A stretch of DNA of 64,000 nucleotides from Datura wrightii (GCA_035772735.1 JASDFA010000019.1:73012001-73076000); one strand, 5' to 3'. Positions 44,895-58,332 are shown, counted from the stretch's first letter. Notes: generated from the letters alone by a model not told the origin. A program made the numbers and translations.

Positions 44895-46440
44895 ATGGCT
44901 CTGCAGATTATGTCTTCATCCAGACAACCAGGAAAAGGGAAGGCCCCGACCACATCTAAAAGCCAGGGCAAGGGAAAATCAATGGTGACCACAAACACCA
45001 GAGAATCCATTATCTTTTGTGTGCCCAATATAAAAGAGCACTATGCTATTTGTGAGGGCTGCTCTATCGCAATAGAGAAGTTCTTCGACTTGGTGGGGCT
45101 ACGGGGTGACTTCCCAAATATCATGGCACAATTCACTGATCGCCAGTGGCATGTCTTTGTCAATCCTCTTCTAGACCTCTGGTGCCCGAGTTCTATGCAT
45201 CATTCCAATCCAGGAAGGAGTACATGAAGCATAAAGGCAAGGTTTATGAATTTCCCTTCCTTCCCTCACTTATGGTGCGGGATGTGGAAGTTGACATCAC
45301 ACCGGCGGCCATCAATTCTTTATTTTGGGAGGATGAGAATGACTCCAGAACTGAGTTTCCAACCATAATCGCCAACAAAGAGGATTAGTTCAGTTGGATA
45401 GCTCCCACTACTGCTGCCAACACACCTTTCTAGGCTTCTATGAGTTGTGAGATCTCCATGCATGACTTAGAGTTTGAAGCCAAGTTGCAACTTGGTTTCA
45501 TTTGCTGCCTCATCATGCCCTCAAAGAATGAGAAACGGGTAAATTTGAAGGCGTCTATCCTCATTGCTTGCATCATAATAGGAGTCCCTATAAACTTTGG
45601 GAAAATAGTGGCTATTCAATTGTAAAGAAAGGAAGTCAGCTGGAGCTTCAATTCCCTATGTTGTGCTCATCTCCCAGCTTTGCCTTCAAGTAGGAGGGCC
45701 ACTTTTCTAGATGAGGCCCTCAATTTCGCTACAGGTGTGATCATTGTTGAAAGGAAGAGGGTTGCGGATGCTCCTAAGAGGAAACAGAAGCGAATGCAAG
45801 CCTTTGAGGTCCCTGAGGAGTCCATCTCCCATGGTTTAGAGCAGGACCCCATTTCCCGCGATCTCAACATACCACACCCTGAGGCATCGAGCCAGGCTTC
45901 CGAAGAAGCACCTACTAAGGGAGCCTCACCTGCTCCCATATCCTCTCTCCCAAGCGGCCTTCAAAGGCTTGCGGAGATGACACTTTCACACAAAAGCATA
46001 CTTCAAAAATTGGCTAAGAGTCTCCCCCATCTAATTGTCAAAATAATGAAGAAGGAGATGAAGTTCCTATTCATCAGTTCAGGAAATCTTTGTGCTGGTG
46101 TAGATGTTTTAGAGGGAGCTTTCACATCTCTCTGAGTTGAAGTAAGGGAATTGAGGTGTCGGGCGCCTATGGCGGATCCTGACATGAGCACACTTGACAC
46201 AACCATGGCTTTCCCTCTACAGCTCGAGGCCCCATAGATAAATTATTTGCGAGCTTAGGTGATGACGAGGAAGTCTTGGGAGATTTCTACCTTGATGCCG
46301 ATACAGAGGTTGAGGATGATGATGAGGACTGTCATGCTTCGGAAGCCCAAAGATCAGAGCTGGGAGTTGAAATGGAGAAAAAGCTTAAAAACTGGCACCA
46401 GACACATAATGAGTTGTGGGATGACTTGTTAGTGCAACCC
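44895..46440 (+). pseudogene. Putative plant transposon protein (PF20167-like), broken
   Basis: ATG at 44895 opens a frame with a lysine/glycine-rich start (GKGKAPTTSKSQGKGK), then FPNIMAQFTDRQWHVFVNP. A frameshift near 45165 moves to a second frame with LVPEFYASFQSRKEYMKHKG and VRDVEVDITPAAINSLFW. After stops near 45388 and 45434 a third part has LEFEAKLQLGFICCLIMPS and ASILIACIIIGVPINFGKI. The order FYA..., V...V.ITP.AIN, then IMPS.N...LIACI is that of the domain called putative plant transposon protein, often seen in plant repeats. A tail with an acidic stretch (DADTEVEDDDED) reaches 46435. Its function is unknown to me. Confidence 0.55.
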
Positions 46441-48672
46441 ATGAGTCGTAAGGTGACTCGTGGGGAGGCCAGTGAGGAACTTTTGGAAATTGGGGGAAAA
46501 GGATTCCCACGGACATGACCATGACTCGTGGTCAGACCCCACAAGTCATTAGGTCAGTCGTGGGGTGAGGGAAAAAGTAAAAGAGAAGAGTGGAGGCAGT
46601 GTACTTGACGGGTGGTGACCACAAGTCATGGTCACTAGCAATGAGTCGTGAGGTTGCTCGTTAAGGGACCAGGAAGCCTATTGAGCAGTGAACCTCATAA
46701 GCCAAGCCAAGAGTCATGACCGGCGACCACGAGTCATGACGTCCCTCATTGGGACCACCTGACAGTTATTTTCTGCGAATTTAGTAAGTGCTTTTTCATA
46801 ATTTCTAAGTTCCTAATGCCTAAACTACAACGTTTTGAGTTATGAATAGTGACTTTTAAAGGGGTTAAGTGCATTTTAGGCCTCATTCATTCATGCATGC
46901 AAGGTAGAAGACTTGAGTGGGTGATCAAGCTTATCATTCATCAATTTCTTATCAATTTCTTCTTGGGCATCTAAAGAAGTTTTAGAATCAGCTACCAACA
47001 GGTATGTAAGGTTATGAATGGGTGATTTCTTTAACACCCATGCCCAATCCCTCTCTAAAGTATGAAATTTTATGTCTAATCTATGGGGTTTTAACCCAAA
47101 TGCATGAATCTTCTATTTCTATACATGGGTATGATTTGATTATGATTCTACGACTGAATTATGAAGCATGGACAAATTTTATAATGTTTTAAATTTAAAC
47201 TCGTGAATTTAACTTTATAGGTCAAAAGCCCATGGATGAGATGTTCATGAAAGATAAGATTCGTGATGATTATATATGATGATGAGATATTATGATGAAA
47301 AACATGTTTTGAAGCTACCCATGCTTACAATTATGTTTTTGATAATAATTGAGTATCCTAAGTATGATAAAGCTTTGGGCTACGCCCACATGTTAAGTAT
47401 GAATGATTATTTTCCCAAATAAAGATTACCACATTATTTTGGAGAAATGAATCCCAAATATATTTTATCTTATGGTATGTCTTGAGTTAAAGTTTTCCTA
47501 TGGATAACATACCACATGGTTTTGGAGCGAAGGCTCACAATTATGTTTTTAGCTTGTGGTATGTTATGAGCTAAAGCTTCTCATATGCATGAGTTCATAT
47601 TTGAGATGTATTTCATCATTGAGCTTCATCAATAGACGATGTTGAGTTTCATTATAAAATGATGTAGAGCATATGCATGTTTTGGGAGTAATGTCTAGCA
47701 TAAAACAGGCTAAGGGTCGATCACTCTGTGCCTCAAAACTATGCGCCAACGTAGGTTTATACATTATGGCTTTGGGACCTACCTTGCGAGATTCCCCTGC
47801 CCTGATGGGACTTCGGCTTGATATCGATATCATGGTATTGTCCCTAGCCCTGGCAAGGCTTTGGACAGCTCTACCCACTTGAGTGTGATAGTTGCGACCA
47901 CGTAAGCTTTATCGTGGTATGTTGGTTAAAGGACGAGTCTCCCATTGTTCCTCATGATTTAAGATATGCATGTTTCATTACTCATGAGATTTGTGTAAAT
48001 GCATGTTCTAAGGAAGGTTTGACTCAATGTTCAGCTTTACTTATAAATGTCAGAATTCATCTTAGAGTCAATCGATTCAGTATGATGATATGAAGTTATG
48101 CTATGTTATGTTATGAAGAGATCATGATTTCAAAAAGAATGCATGCAAGCCCTACCCTCAAATTCTTAATGTTTATGTTTTACTTGATGCATTATCCTTA
48201 AATGATTTTCTTTACTTTAGCGGTTTTACTTACCTCAAATACTCGGTACATTCCACGTACTGAGCGCATACTGTATTCTGTATCTTTTCATGATATAGGA
48301 CCCAGCTCTCAGATTCAGCCTCACTCGTAGATAGCTTATCATAGCTAACACTCTATTCGTGGGTGAGTCCTCATTTTCTAAGGACTAGATTATTCAGCTT
48401 TCCTTTATGTATTTGATTTTGTGTTTTGTTGAGTTAGTTGGGGTCTTTTCCCATAAGCTTGTCATTTTTAGAGGCTTTTCATACATATGTATGTATTCAT
48501 CTTTAGATTTTGTATTCTCATGTTATGTTCAAGTTAAACTCCGCTATGATCAAGTCATGACTATTCAGTTTCTTAATTGAGAATTGATGTCTGCTTATGC
48601 CATGGTTGACTTGGGGTCTCTCGGGGCTCCTTGTCACGTGTTACAATTCACACTTCTGTTCGGGTCGTGACA
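46440..48672 (+). repeat. Family B LTR in plus orientation, 5' end missing
   Basis: Reverse of the E3-type LTR: gagtcgtgg motifs at 46440-46745, ctaccaacaggtatgtaaggtt against the reverse of E3, and the end cgggtcgtgaca at 48672. The first hundred-odd bases (TGTAACACCC terminus) are absent, so the start is a truncation. The only family B copy in this orientation. Confidence 0.75.
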
Positions 48673-50571
48673 TGAACATAGCAGGAAGTACCTTCCACTC
48701 TTTATTTATCATGCATATATTAGGGACAATGTATTATTTTAGTTGGGGGTACGAATGAGTGTTGTCGGTTTTTTTGTGTTGATTTGTGACCTTCTCGGGC
48801 TTATTATTGATGATATCGATGTTTCCCTTGTCGGGTTTTTGTTTTGGAATTGTTATTGGTTGTTGAGCCTTTGTCGGGCTCGGGATAAATGAAATGAAAA
48901 AAAAATTATTTTTGAATTATTAGTGAAAATGATTGGGTCTTTGTTTAAATCGCTAAATGATTCTAGACTCATGTTGATTTTTGCCTTTGTGAATAGTAAT
49001 TAGTGAATAAACTCTGAGGGCTTTCTTTATACCACGGTTCTTTCTTGAGGAGCAAATTTTTTTTCTTTTCTTTTTTATTATCGAACCGGATAACATTTCC
49101 CAATGATACATTATGAGGAGAATTTCTTATAGGAAAATGCCATGTTTTTTAGTCTTGTTGAAACTGTTTTTGAGTAATTTTGTGTGGCATGGAAAAATGA
49201 ATTTGGAGGAAATAGGGCATTTGAAATGGAAAATGTAACATTTTTTGTCATACATTGCACATTCCTTATTTGGCTTGCTGATTCACATGCTCAATTGTCT
49301 TAAGTAATAATCTGGCTGTGGTGATGAATTGTGTGAACTCCTTGGAGTGTGATGCCCTATGTGGTAAGGTTGATTGAATTATTTTCATGCATATATGGTT
49401 TTCTATAATTTCCCCTAAGTGTGACTCAAGGATAAATCCTAGATGTAGCTGCACTTAGAATATGATTTTACGCTTTCTAATGCTAGTCACTTCAGAAAAA
49501 ATGACCTCATTAACATCTGCCTTTGCTAGCCAATGTTGGGCCTTTGAATCTTTTTTCTTGAAAACCACATTACAAGCCCAATGATACTTTTTAATTCTCT
49601 TCTTTGGCACCCACCCTACCTAGTTGATTTTGGTGAAAGAATGAAAAATAGGGCTTCTAGCCCAAGAAATAGGGAGAGATAAGGGAATGAGTGAAAATGA
49701 GGCAAAAGCCTATGTTTGGGGGTTTACAAGAAAAGGGAGATATGTGAAAGCTTCAATATGAGGTAGCACATATTGTGATTAAAATGAATGAATTGATTGG
49801 TTAGAGAACCTTGAATCATTGAAAGAGAAATGAGGCTGAATGTGAAGTCCAAAAGAGTTATAAGGGTGGCTCTTCCTAAACATAATAACAAAATGATGAA
49901 GAAGGAGAGATAAGGAAGTGATTTCGATAGAAGGAGGGGATGTTGCAAGTGTTCTAGCAAAAAAAAAGGCATTAGGGAGGTCCTAACCACTAGAAATCAT
50001 TGTTTATCCTACCTTGACCCCTAGCCTTCATTATGAACCCCAAGTCCGAATTAATTTTCAGTATAGCAACTCTATGTTAGTGGCAAGTCACATGAAGGAC
50101 AAGCCTATGGGTCAAGTTATGTGCATGGAGAATTTCTTTGTGAGAGTGAGCGTTATTGTCCAATTCTATAATCCCTTGTGTGTGCATTTCTTGATGATAA
50201 AAAGGGATTCCCTTTCTCGTGAGCAGCATCACCCCCCTTGGAGAACATGCTTGTACTGGTGTAAAGATGTGATTGGGACATGAGTGTTGTGAGCTTCAAG
50301 GCAATCTTTGAAAGTGAATTTGCATTGATTTGAGATGCTACGTGTGCGTGTTTTGATAAACCATGCCCTTGTTTTGAAGAATGAAAACATTTGTGAATCA
50401 TGCCTATTTATTGTGGTTACCTCTTGAAACTTTCATATTTTGTGGAGTATCTTCTCTTTTCCTTGATTTGGCGAGTGCTTTTGGGTTTTCTTAGGATCAG
50501 TTATCCTTGGTTCATAGAGTCATATGGTATAACATGTTGTTCTATTTTCTCAACTGTAAGGAATTGCAGTA
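48673..50571 (+). other. E6 3' non-coding region
   Basis: Contains a ctttgtgagagtgagcg block (50137 region) and the caagcctatgggtcaagtt context also found in E2 near 13980-14035. No coding signal. Open frames at 49724-49990 and 50014-50401 are incidental. Confidence 0.5.
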
Positions 50572-50583
50572 CTTGAGGACAAG
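50572..50583 (+). other. E6 AGGA-loop hairpin
   Basis: CTTG-AGGA-CAAG: 4-bp stem, same loop, nine bases before a purine tract (CAAGATTGGGAG at 50592-50603). Confidence 0.65.
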
Positions 50584-50608
50584 CAATGGTTCAAGATTGG
50601 GAGTTTTA

Positions 50609-52038
50609 TGAGTTAGTAATTTACCAACTCATTAGGCTCTTAGTCATGAGTTTTTGTTTAGTTTTCAAGTCATTTAGGTGGATTTTAATCCCTTTCTCCT
50701 TGATATTTATAGGTACTTAACTTGAGTGGAGGAAGCATGAATTTGAGCAAAAAGCATGAAATTTGAGATTAGGACCGGAGCTCCACCAGAGGACATAGGC
50801 GAAACGCCGGTTGACTGGAGATGCTCATTGTGCTGAAGAGAAACATCTGCCGGTAGACTATGAATCAACACCGACAAACCACCAGTGCCAACACCAAACT
50901 GCTCTAAAACTCACTGGACACCAAATGCGACAGATCAATGAACTATGGATCAGCACCGGTGAAAAACCGGAGACTCGCAAGTGATGGCCGTCAGAAAAGG
51001 GCAAAAGCATCCTGCTCATAAAAAGAGCAGCATTTGTACCCTTCGTTTGTACCTTTATTAAAAAAAAGAGGGGACTGAACATTGCATTCCATAGAAACTA
51101 GAAAGTAGAGAGTGGTAGTAAAAGGGTGTGGAATTGAATTGTACAGAGAGAAGTTTTCATCTTCTTCTTTGAAAAGGTAGAAAAAAACTTCATTGGAGAC
51201 CAGAACTTTGTGCTTGAATTTTCTTACTCATTTTTTTAAATGGATATTGAATTATTACTTAATGCAATATCTTCCTACACTTACATGAGTGGCTAAATTC
51301 CTTACTAGAGGTGTGAATGATTCGGATTGATTTGGATTGGGTATTGTTTAATTGATCTTCGATTTACTCAATTGGTATCATTCTAGTTTTTACTCTGATT
51401 TTTAATCTAAATACTCATAGTTGTAAATGCAGGTTGCATGTACTTACTCTAATTTTGCTTGAAAGGGGATTTAGAGTATGGGTGAGGAAACACTAGTAGG
51501 TAATTGGGTGTCGATCAAGTGGGGTTCAGCTAGAGATAGTCAAAATCCATTGTCACACACCCATTGAGAATCAAAGCTAGAAATAGTTTGATTCTTACCC
51601 AAGCTGTTGTGGTTGTTGTGAAACTGACTTTGGAGTTTGAGAAAACCTGAGGCAGAAGGCACCTAATGGGTTGAAAAATGTCGGGTGCCACCTGGTCCAC
51701 AACTAATTATACTATTCAATAATTCTAGGAGTTGTTGGTAATTCCAATCCGATGATGCCCGTCAATGTCACACCTATGGTATTCTCTCCTTTGGTATTTT
51801 CTATGCTTTGTCTCTATTTTCGTGTGCGTTTTCAGTTCAATTGACAAGTTGTGATTCCCCCAACCTTTACTTTATTATTTTTGAGATATTGATGCAAGTT
51901 ACTTCAATTTGATTGAAAACTCTTGTGTGATCAACTACTATTCCCTGTGGGAATCGACCTCGACACTCTTGGGTATATTTGTTTTGCTAATGAAAGTTTA
52001 CCCTCTATCTTTGCGAGGAGTGAATTTGGATGTTATCA
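50609..52038 (+). repeat. E6 3' LTR (boundaries approximate)
   Basis: TGAGTTAGTA...TTATCA, about 1430 bp. It has the Athila-LTR plan: a block with acaccgg/gccggt phrases, gagtggctaaattccttactagagg (compare gaatggcaagaacccttcctctaggg in E2), and a final stretch gtgggaatcgacct... near 51950. No partner LTR is in the window, so the ends rest on TG/CA and the purine tract only. Confidence 0.5.
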
Positions 52039-52289
52039 ATTGCCGAAGAAGACTTAGTAGACTTACATATGGTTATTCATAACCTTTAGATCATATAATT
52101 GAAGGATTTCTTATAAAAAGACTGATCTAGCCTTGCATATAAAGAAAATAAGAATTCATTAATTTAATTATCAGATATGACTCTTCTGCATATTATTGAG
52201 TTAAATATTTGAATATTTTTCTTTATGGAACCTTATGGTCTCTTGAAACAAGGATAGGTAGCATTAAATTCATTATAGTTTTTCTAACT
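52039..52289. other. AT-rich sequence between E6 and viral fragment
   Basis: About 250 bases without recognisable signals. Confidence 0.4.
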
Positions 52290-54572
52290 ATTTTCTTACA
52301 GATCTCACCAAGGCGTTCTTCCATCCCATCTCCTCTTCCACTAAAACCTCTTCTGCTTCTTCATCTATCGCATCTTCTTCCATCTCCTCTAATTCTAAGC
52401 TCAAAGAAGAGATTAGGTTCTTTAATTTGGATAAATCAATTAATGACTGAAAAATCCCTAAACATGCCCAGTCAGCCATTTAAAATTCTTCAAAATGGTC
52501 TTTAACAAGTGATTACCACGTTTGGACTATTGAGCAAACTATTCCTATTGAGTCTGATCATGAGGATATTAAGTTTTTAAATCGAAAGTCTATAAAAAAT
52601 ATAGATGAAAGTAAAACTATCTCCACTTTGGGTTAGTCCAAATTATCGCCAAACGTCTCTCTAGGTAAGGTCTAGACACCTCACTACTCATTTGTCTTAG
52701 AGATTCAAGGTTCTTGGACTTTGATGGTTCCCTCCTAGGAATGGTAGAAACTGGTATTTTTAGTGGTTATAGTGTCTCTTAGATATATGAATATCTTGGA
52801 TTCACTAACACTCAATGTTAAGACGTCTAATTGCAAGACTAAAACTGAATGTTTCCCTGTAGTTATCATCTGTAGGAACTAGTATAAGCTGATGAGTTCA
52901 TCCTTCAATATTGGAGCCATGAGAACCTTAAATAAAGGTGAGATATTTATTTTCCAAACAGATTTGCAAATATCTCATTTATTAATGCCTAGATCCATTT
53001 CTTAGAATCAGATATATCTACCCTAGAGCTAGGTGCTGCAGGATGCAACACCAGCTCAAAACTAGAAAATATTATAGTTTCTCAGATCCAACAAATTTCT
53101 AGTGGGGCAGTTTCTATCTCTTTTCAAAGGTCTCTTAGGTAAAGAGTCTTTACCGCCTATTTTGCACAATCCGAGAGTCAAACTTCTAGGCACTCAGTCT
53201 CTTCATTCCCTTCTAGAGTTGAGACTGTCAACTTTGAATATAGAATCCCTCAAGCCACATATTCAGTGGGGACCCCTCTGCAACTGAGGTCAATGATGAC
53301 TAACCTCAATCCCCTACTTACTCATCATTAGCTGGTGAGTTATCGATTTTGAAACCAGATTTTGAAATTGATAAAAAAACACTTCGGATGGAGTTTTAAT
53401 CTCCATAAAATATTATAGAAAGAACTTGGTCTTTTAAGCTCGTTCAAAATGATGAAAGAAAAAATCTTCAAAAAATTTACTATGAATTTTCAAACTTTGT
53501 CGAAAAGCAAATTACTTTTTTTGCATGGTTTGAAGCTTATGCTAATTATAATCAATTAGATTTTCCTTTTTCGAAATCAGTTAATGTTTCAAAAGTGTGT
53601 AAAACTTGCAATGGCGGGGAGATCACATCCGAACTGCCTCTGTCACAAGAATTTCAACAACATATGTTGATAACTCTACTATGGTAATACCTTTCAAAAA
53701 GAAAGCCAACAATGAAGCAGTTAACAAGGATATGAAAAGCTTTTTTGAACAAATTAATTATAAAAATAACTATTTACAAGCACTTGGTGAATATTTGGTT
53801 TCAAGATAGTCCTCGACATAACATGTTCCTCCAAAACCAACAGAAGCCTCCACATCTTTAGTTTCTCTGTTTAAACCATATGAGATCCCTAAAATGTTCG
53901 CTAAAGAACTCCAAACCTGCCACTCAAAAGATTCCTCTCAATTTTCTAACTGCCAACGAAGGATCTTCGAAATTGAGAAAACTTTAGTTCCTGATACTTC
54001 AATGAAAGAAACTTTTTCAAAGGCCTCTGCAACAATCACAGTTCTCCAAGAAGATAGCTCCATTGATAGTCAATCAAAAGAAGAAATTCCTATACAGGTA
54101 GAGATTGCTTCTATCAAAGATGAAATTTCCAACTAGGGAAAGCCACAAAAACTTTATTATTCTAGAGCTACCCATCCTGACATAGTGTTAGAAGAAAAAA
54201 CTAATGTCATGAAGAATAATTACAAATACAAATAATATCTATGAATGGAATATATATGATTGTTCTGAATACAATATTATTTCAAAATTACAGTTGATGA
54301 CAATGGTTGATGTTGCTTATAGGAACTCCCATAATTGCTTAGACCAACTCACTACCCATATCCTAGTAGCAGGATTTACAGGTTATCTTAACAGTTGATG
54401 GTATACCCATCTCATAGAAGAAGACAAACAAAAAACTTTTCATGGTGTTCGAGTTGACTCAGCAAGAGAACCAATCTTTAAGGATTGACAAACCATTCCC
54501 AAATCTACAAATATATTGATCTATACTATTTCTAAAACCTTCATAGCAAGTCCGGGTATATTTAGAGAAAGG
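52290..54572 (+). pseudogene. Endogenous pararetrovirus (Caulimoviridae) fragment, movement and coat protein region
   Basis: About 2.3 kb with viral-type protein similarity spread over many broken frames. The first part (to about 53350) resembles the movement-protein portion and 53400-53810 the following linker of caulimovirid polyproteins. 54240-54560 resembles the conserved start of the coat-protein domain, just before a family B LTR cuts it off at 54573. There are at least a dozen stops and several frame changes, so this is a dead integrated copy. Assignment is from recalled family features, not a search. No protease, RT or RNase H of the virus is present. Confidence 0.5.
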
Positions 54573-56171
54573 TGTCACGACCCAAATATAGGCCCAGATC
54601 GAGACACAGGACAAAGAATATTGAGATACTCCAAATCGACCCATGGAATGAACATGACATCTAAGCTCAACACGATAAATGCGAAATTCTTACATATAAC
54701 AAGAAGAAGTCTGAAAATCTGATAACATCGAATAACTAAATACATAGCACGACATGAAACCGTATACATACTATGTCTAATAAGCCTCTAGTACTAACGA
54801 GTTGATGGGACAAGACCCCAACTAACTCACTAATGTTTGAAATTTAAAATACTAAAAAGAAGGTCCCTCGACAAATGAGGACTCACCAACTCAAGCTGGA
54901 AACTGCTATCACTGAAGATCTGGCTAATGGTGGGACTGAGCTTGAATATCCGAGTCTGTATCATGAAACAATATATCATAGAGAATGCGGTCAGTACATA
55001 GAATATACTGAGTATTCAAGATAAGTAAAACTGCTAAGTAAGTAAAATCAGAGGTCATGCATATCATAAAACATTTCATCATAAGAGTCTGAGAGTAGGG
55101 ATTTCATGTTATTATCTGAAAACATGATTTGAACATAACTAAATTGAATGACCTAAAGATGAAAACTGATAATCATAATAAAACTGAACATTGGGTCAAA
55201 CCTGCTGAAAACATAATATCATGACTGATGAACATGCATAACTGAAATCATGAGGAATAATGGGAGACTCGTCACATAATCGACATTACCACAATAGAGT
55301 TTACGTGGTCCTTACTATTACACTCAAGTGGCAGAGCCGTCCAAAGCCTTGCCAGGGCTAAGGACGCTACCATAATATTGATATCAAGTTGAAGGCCCCT
55401 TGGGGGCAGGGGAAGCTCACAAGGGAGGTCCCGAATAATCTGAACATACCTACGTTGGCATGTATTTTTAAGGCATAGGGTTCTTTAGCCTAAACGGTGC
55501 TAGACATTACTCCCAAAAATATGGATATGCTCACCATAAATTTTCAATGAAGCTGAACATCGTCAAGTGACGAAGATGAATCATAACATACATGTATAGT
55601 CTAAAATCATAAGATGAGGAGCCTTGGCGAAAACCATATCACAAGCTAAGTATAGTGGGAGTTTAGACTCCAAAACCATATGGTAAGCTAATAACATAAA
55701 GTTTTGATAAATCATTAAACATACTTGATCATATGGGCTTACCCAAAACTTAAACATGCTTGACATAGACTTGATCATTCGAAAACATGAACATGGACAT
55801 GGGTAATTCGATATCATACATTCATCACATACATCTCATCATGCTTGAATACATATGTTATAATTTAAACTTTCATGAACATCCATGGGTAGGCATCATA
55901 ATTTGTAATAAAACTTGAAAATGTAATTTGCAATTAAAAACATTGTAAAATATGCCCATGAATCATAATTCAACATTAGAAACACGTATAGATCATACCC
56001 ATGATTGATACTTAGAGAATTCACATGTTGGGTTAAAACCCCATAGATTCATCAACTAGAGTTTTCATGAAATTGAAGAGAGATTGGGCATGTGTGCAGA
56101 CAAATACACCCATTCATAACCCTACATACCTGGAGATAACTGACTTCACAAACCCTCTTGAATGCCCAATG
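54573..56171 (-). repeat. Family B LTR fragment
   Basis: Starts TGTCACGACCC at 54573 (flank AAAGG) and follows the E3 LTR plan to the acccattcataaccctacata block. Cut at 56171 by E7 in a gaatgcccaatg context. Confidence 0.8.
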
Positions 56172-58332
56172 TGTCACGCCCCACCTTGGGAGGACGACTG
56201 GCACCTGGTTCCCTACTTGGATCTGAACTACTGAGCTGACTGAGCCTAAGCACCTCTGGTGCATGGCTGACTCTAACTCTGGAATCAGGAAAACGAAGGG
56301 CTATATAGCGGCTGTAAATAAAGCCCCCGGCCGACAAGGCCTATAGCCACCTGTGAAAGTAAACAGCTAACCAGAGATACGCAAATAAGCGGAGTCCTAT
56401 GCGGGCCGACAAGGCCACCATGATATCTAGTTATAGCTGAAGAAAATGAAATCAAGTACCAAACTGAAACGTGACCGACAAGGTCATCAACCAATAACTA
56501 AAAAGGCCCCACACGGCCAACACACATCGTCTAAGCACATATGGCCTCACATGGCCAATATCAACTAACCACAAGGAATAATGCAATCTGCAAGCCTCTA
56601 GGAGTAATAAGATGGTCGGGACAGGGCCCCGGCCTACCCATACTATACAACAAATGTAAGTAAACCTCTATCTCTCAAGCTCCGGAAGATAGGAGCTGAA
56701 GGATCTATACAGCTGAATGGAACTACGACGGATCCGCTCCTCGTCTGAGTGTACCTGCAGGCAAGTAATGCAGCACCCCAAAAAAGGGCGTCAGTACCAC
56801 AGGTACTGAGTATGTAAAGCAATAACTGTAATGACTGAAAGTAAGTAATAGAGCTGACAATATCTGAAGTAAAGAGAACGGACTGAAACTGACTGAAATA
56901 ATTGACTAAAATAATGGAATCAGAACTAGACATAACTATAAAGAAGAGTAGAAGTCATACCTGACAACAAGGTGTCCTACTGTCTAACTATCAGTAACTA
57001 ATGCTACGTACATACCTTAGCTGGCCCCCATAAATTGGAAGGTATCATCAACACAACACAACTCACTTGGGCCCCCATTAGCCCTAGTGAGTACATCTCA
57101 ATCTATATACCCCTATTCAAGTCATACCACATCACCTAGTAGTTATAAGCATCCTGTCGGTCCCCTGGGTATGCAAATTGGGCCCGCTGGGCCCCTGACT
57201 ATAGTTATGCTTGAGTCTGGAGGACTCCTAAAATCTACACCCCGGGCGCAAGCGCTCGACGGGGGTGTGTATAGGCTAACCACGACAAAATATGATGAGC
57301 TGGCTCCCTATCTTCGTCCATTACGGACAGCATGCCGCTCCGTAGAGCGACGTATCCTCACCCTCTGGTGGACGAGTCGACACAACTATTAACCCTGGGG
57401 CGATCACGGAAGCTATACAGGTAATCCAGCCCAAAACAGCACAAATACAGGTCTCAACTGATAACAACGACTATACATAATAACTTGCTGAACATGATAT
57501 AATATTCCTGAAATACTTTACTAGGATTCATATTGGATTACTATATTGAAGAAACTAACTTGCCGAGAGAAACTGCCTTTACATACCTCGCTCGCTTTTT
57601 ACCGATTAACTGGCGAGGTTCGGCTGGTATTCAACTGTTCTCCCCAACTGTAATCATATAACGGAAGAATAGGGATAACTTCATTACTATACCAGAAGAA
57701 AACAATACTTTATATGTATATATACTAACTATTCTTCAGCTTATCGAAGAACGATCGAAAACTCATAATTTCTCGGGGATCTAGAAGGAAGAAATACTTA
57801 CTTTAAGCCTGTGATTGTATTAACGCTAGTTTGGAGAAATTCCAATCACTTTGGCTCAACGGGACGACGATTCGCCTGGCGAATTTCACGAAACTAACTC
57901 TGTAAAAATGCTCTCTGCAGCCTTATACTTCGATACCCGAAGATAATTTGAATTTGGACGGCATTTGGCGGCGTAAACGGAAGAAAATTATATATTCTCG
58001 TCGTCGTCCCTCTGTTTCTGGTCGTTGTATAATGGAAAATGATATAAAGTTAAAGGGTGAGGCCTATATATACTTGCAGCAAAGTACATGGCAATGTGGC
58101 ATGCTGGCCAACATGCCGTTTTGGCTCTGTGCCACGTTGGCTAACGCGGAGGTCCCAACTCCGTGCCACTTTGCCCCTCTGGGCAGCGCGGTTCGGCCTC
58201 CTTTTGCGAAATCCCAACTGGGCACTCGTTCGGCCTTTCCCCGGGCCCTTTCCTCGCACGTAAGGCATCCTAAAACTTCCAACCAATATGCAAATAAGCC
58301 AACTACATGCTACAAACTTATGGGGTGTAACA
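56172..58332 (-). repeat. E7 3' LTR
   Basis: 2161 bp, TGTCACGCCCC...GTAACA, closely following E1. Minus-strand TATATATA at 58065-58072 is a likely promoter box. A CACG-rich block lies at 58105-58205. Open frames on both strands at 57948-58352 are composition artefacts. Confidence 0.88.
58065..58072 (-). promoter_or_regulatory. E7 LTR TATA box
   Basis: TATATATA, followed on the minus strand by GGCCTCACCC; upstream is the GC-rich block at 58105-58205. Confidence 0.5.

Larger units (their letters stand above)
44752..52038 (+). mobile_element. E6: Athila/Tat-like remnant on the plus strand
   Basis: A broken plus-strand element: leader-like sequence, a frameshifted ORF of plant transposon type (44895-46440), an inserted family B LTR (46440-48672), a 3' non-coding region resembling that of E2, hairpin and purine tract at 50572-50603, and a 3' LTR 50609-52038. 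No 5' LTR or primer site was found; E5 lies where it should be. Assignment as one element is an inference from order and orientation. Confidence 0.5.

Noticed and set aside
46276..46518. C-terminal exon of the transposon-protein ORF up to 46518
   Set aside because: The last 25 codons or so are family B LTR sequence (gagtcgtgg motifs); the ORF part ends near 46440.
50014..50283. 89-residue plus-strand gene
   Set aside because: Lies in the E6 3' non-coding region that matches non-coding E2 sequence; no family.
52031..52060. Primer binding site after the E6 LTR (attgccgaagaagac)
   Set aside because: Only a loose likeness to the Asp-type site; the purine tract before this LTR marks it as a 3' LTR, so flank is expected here.
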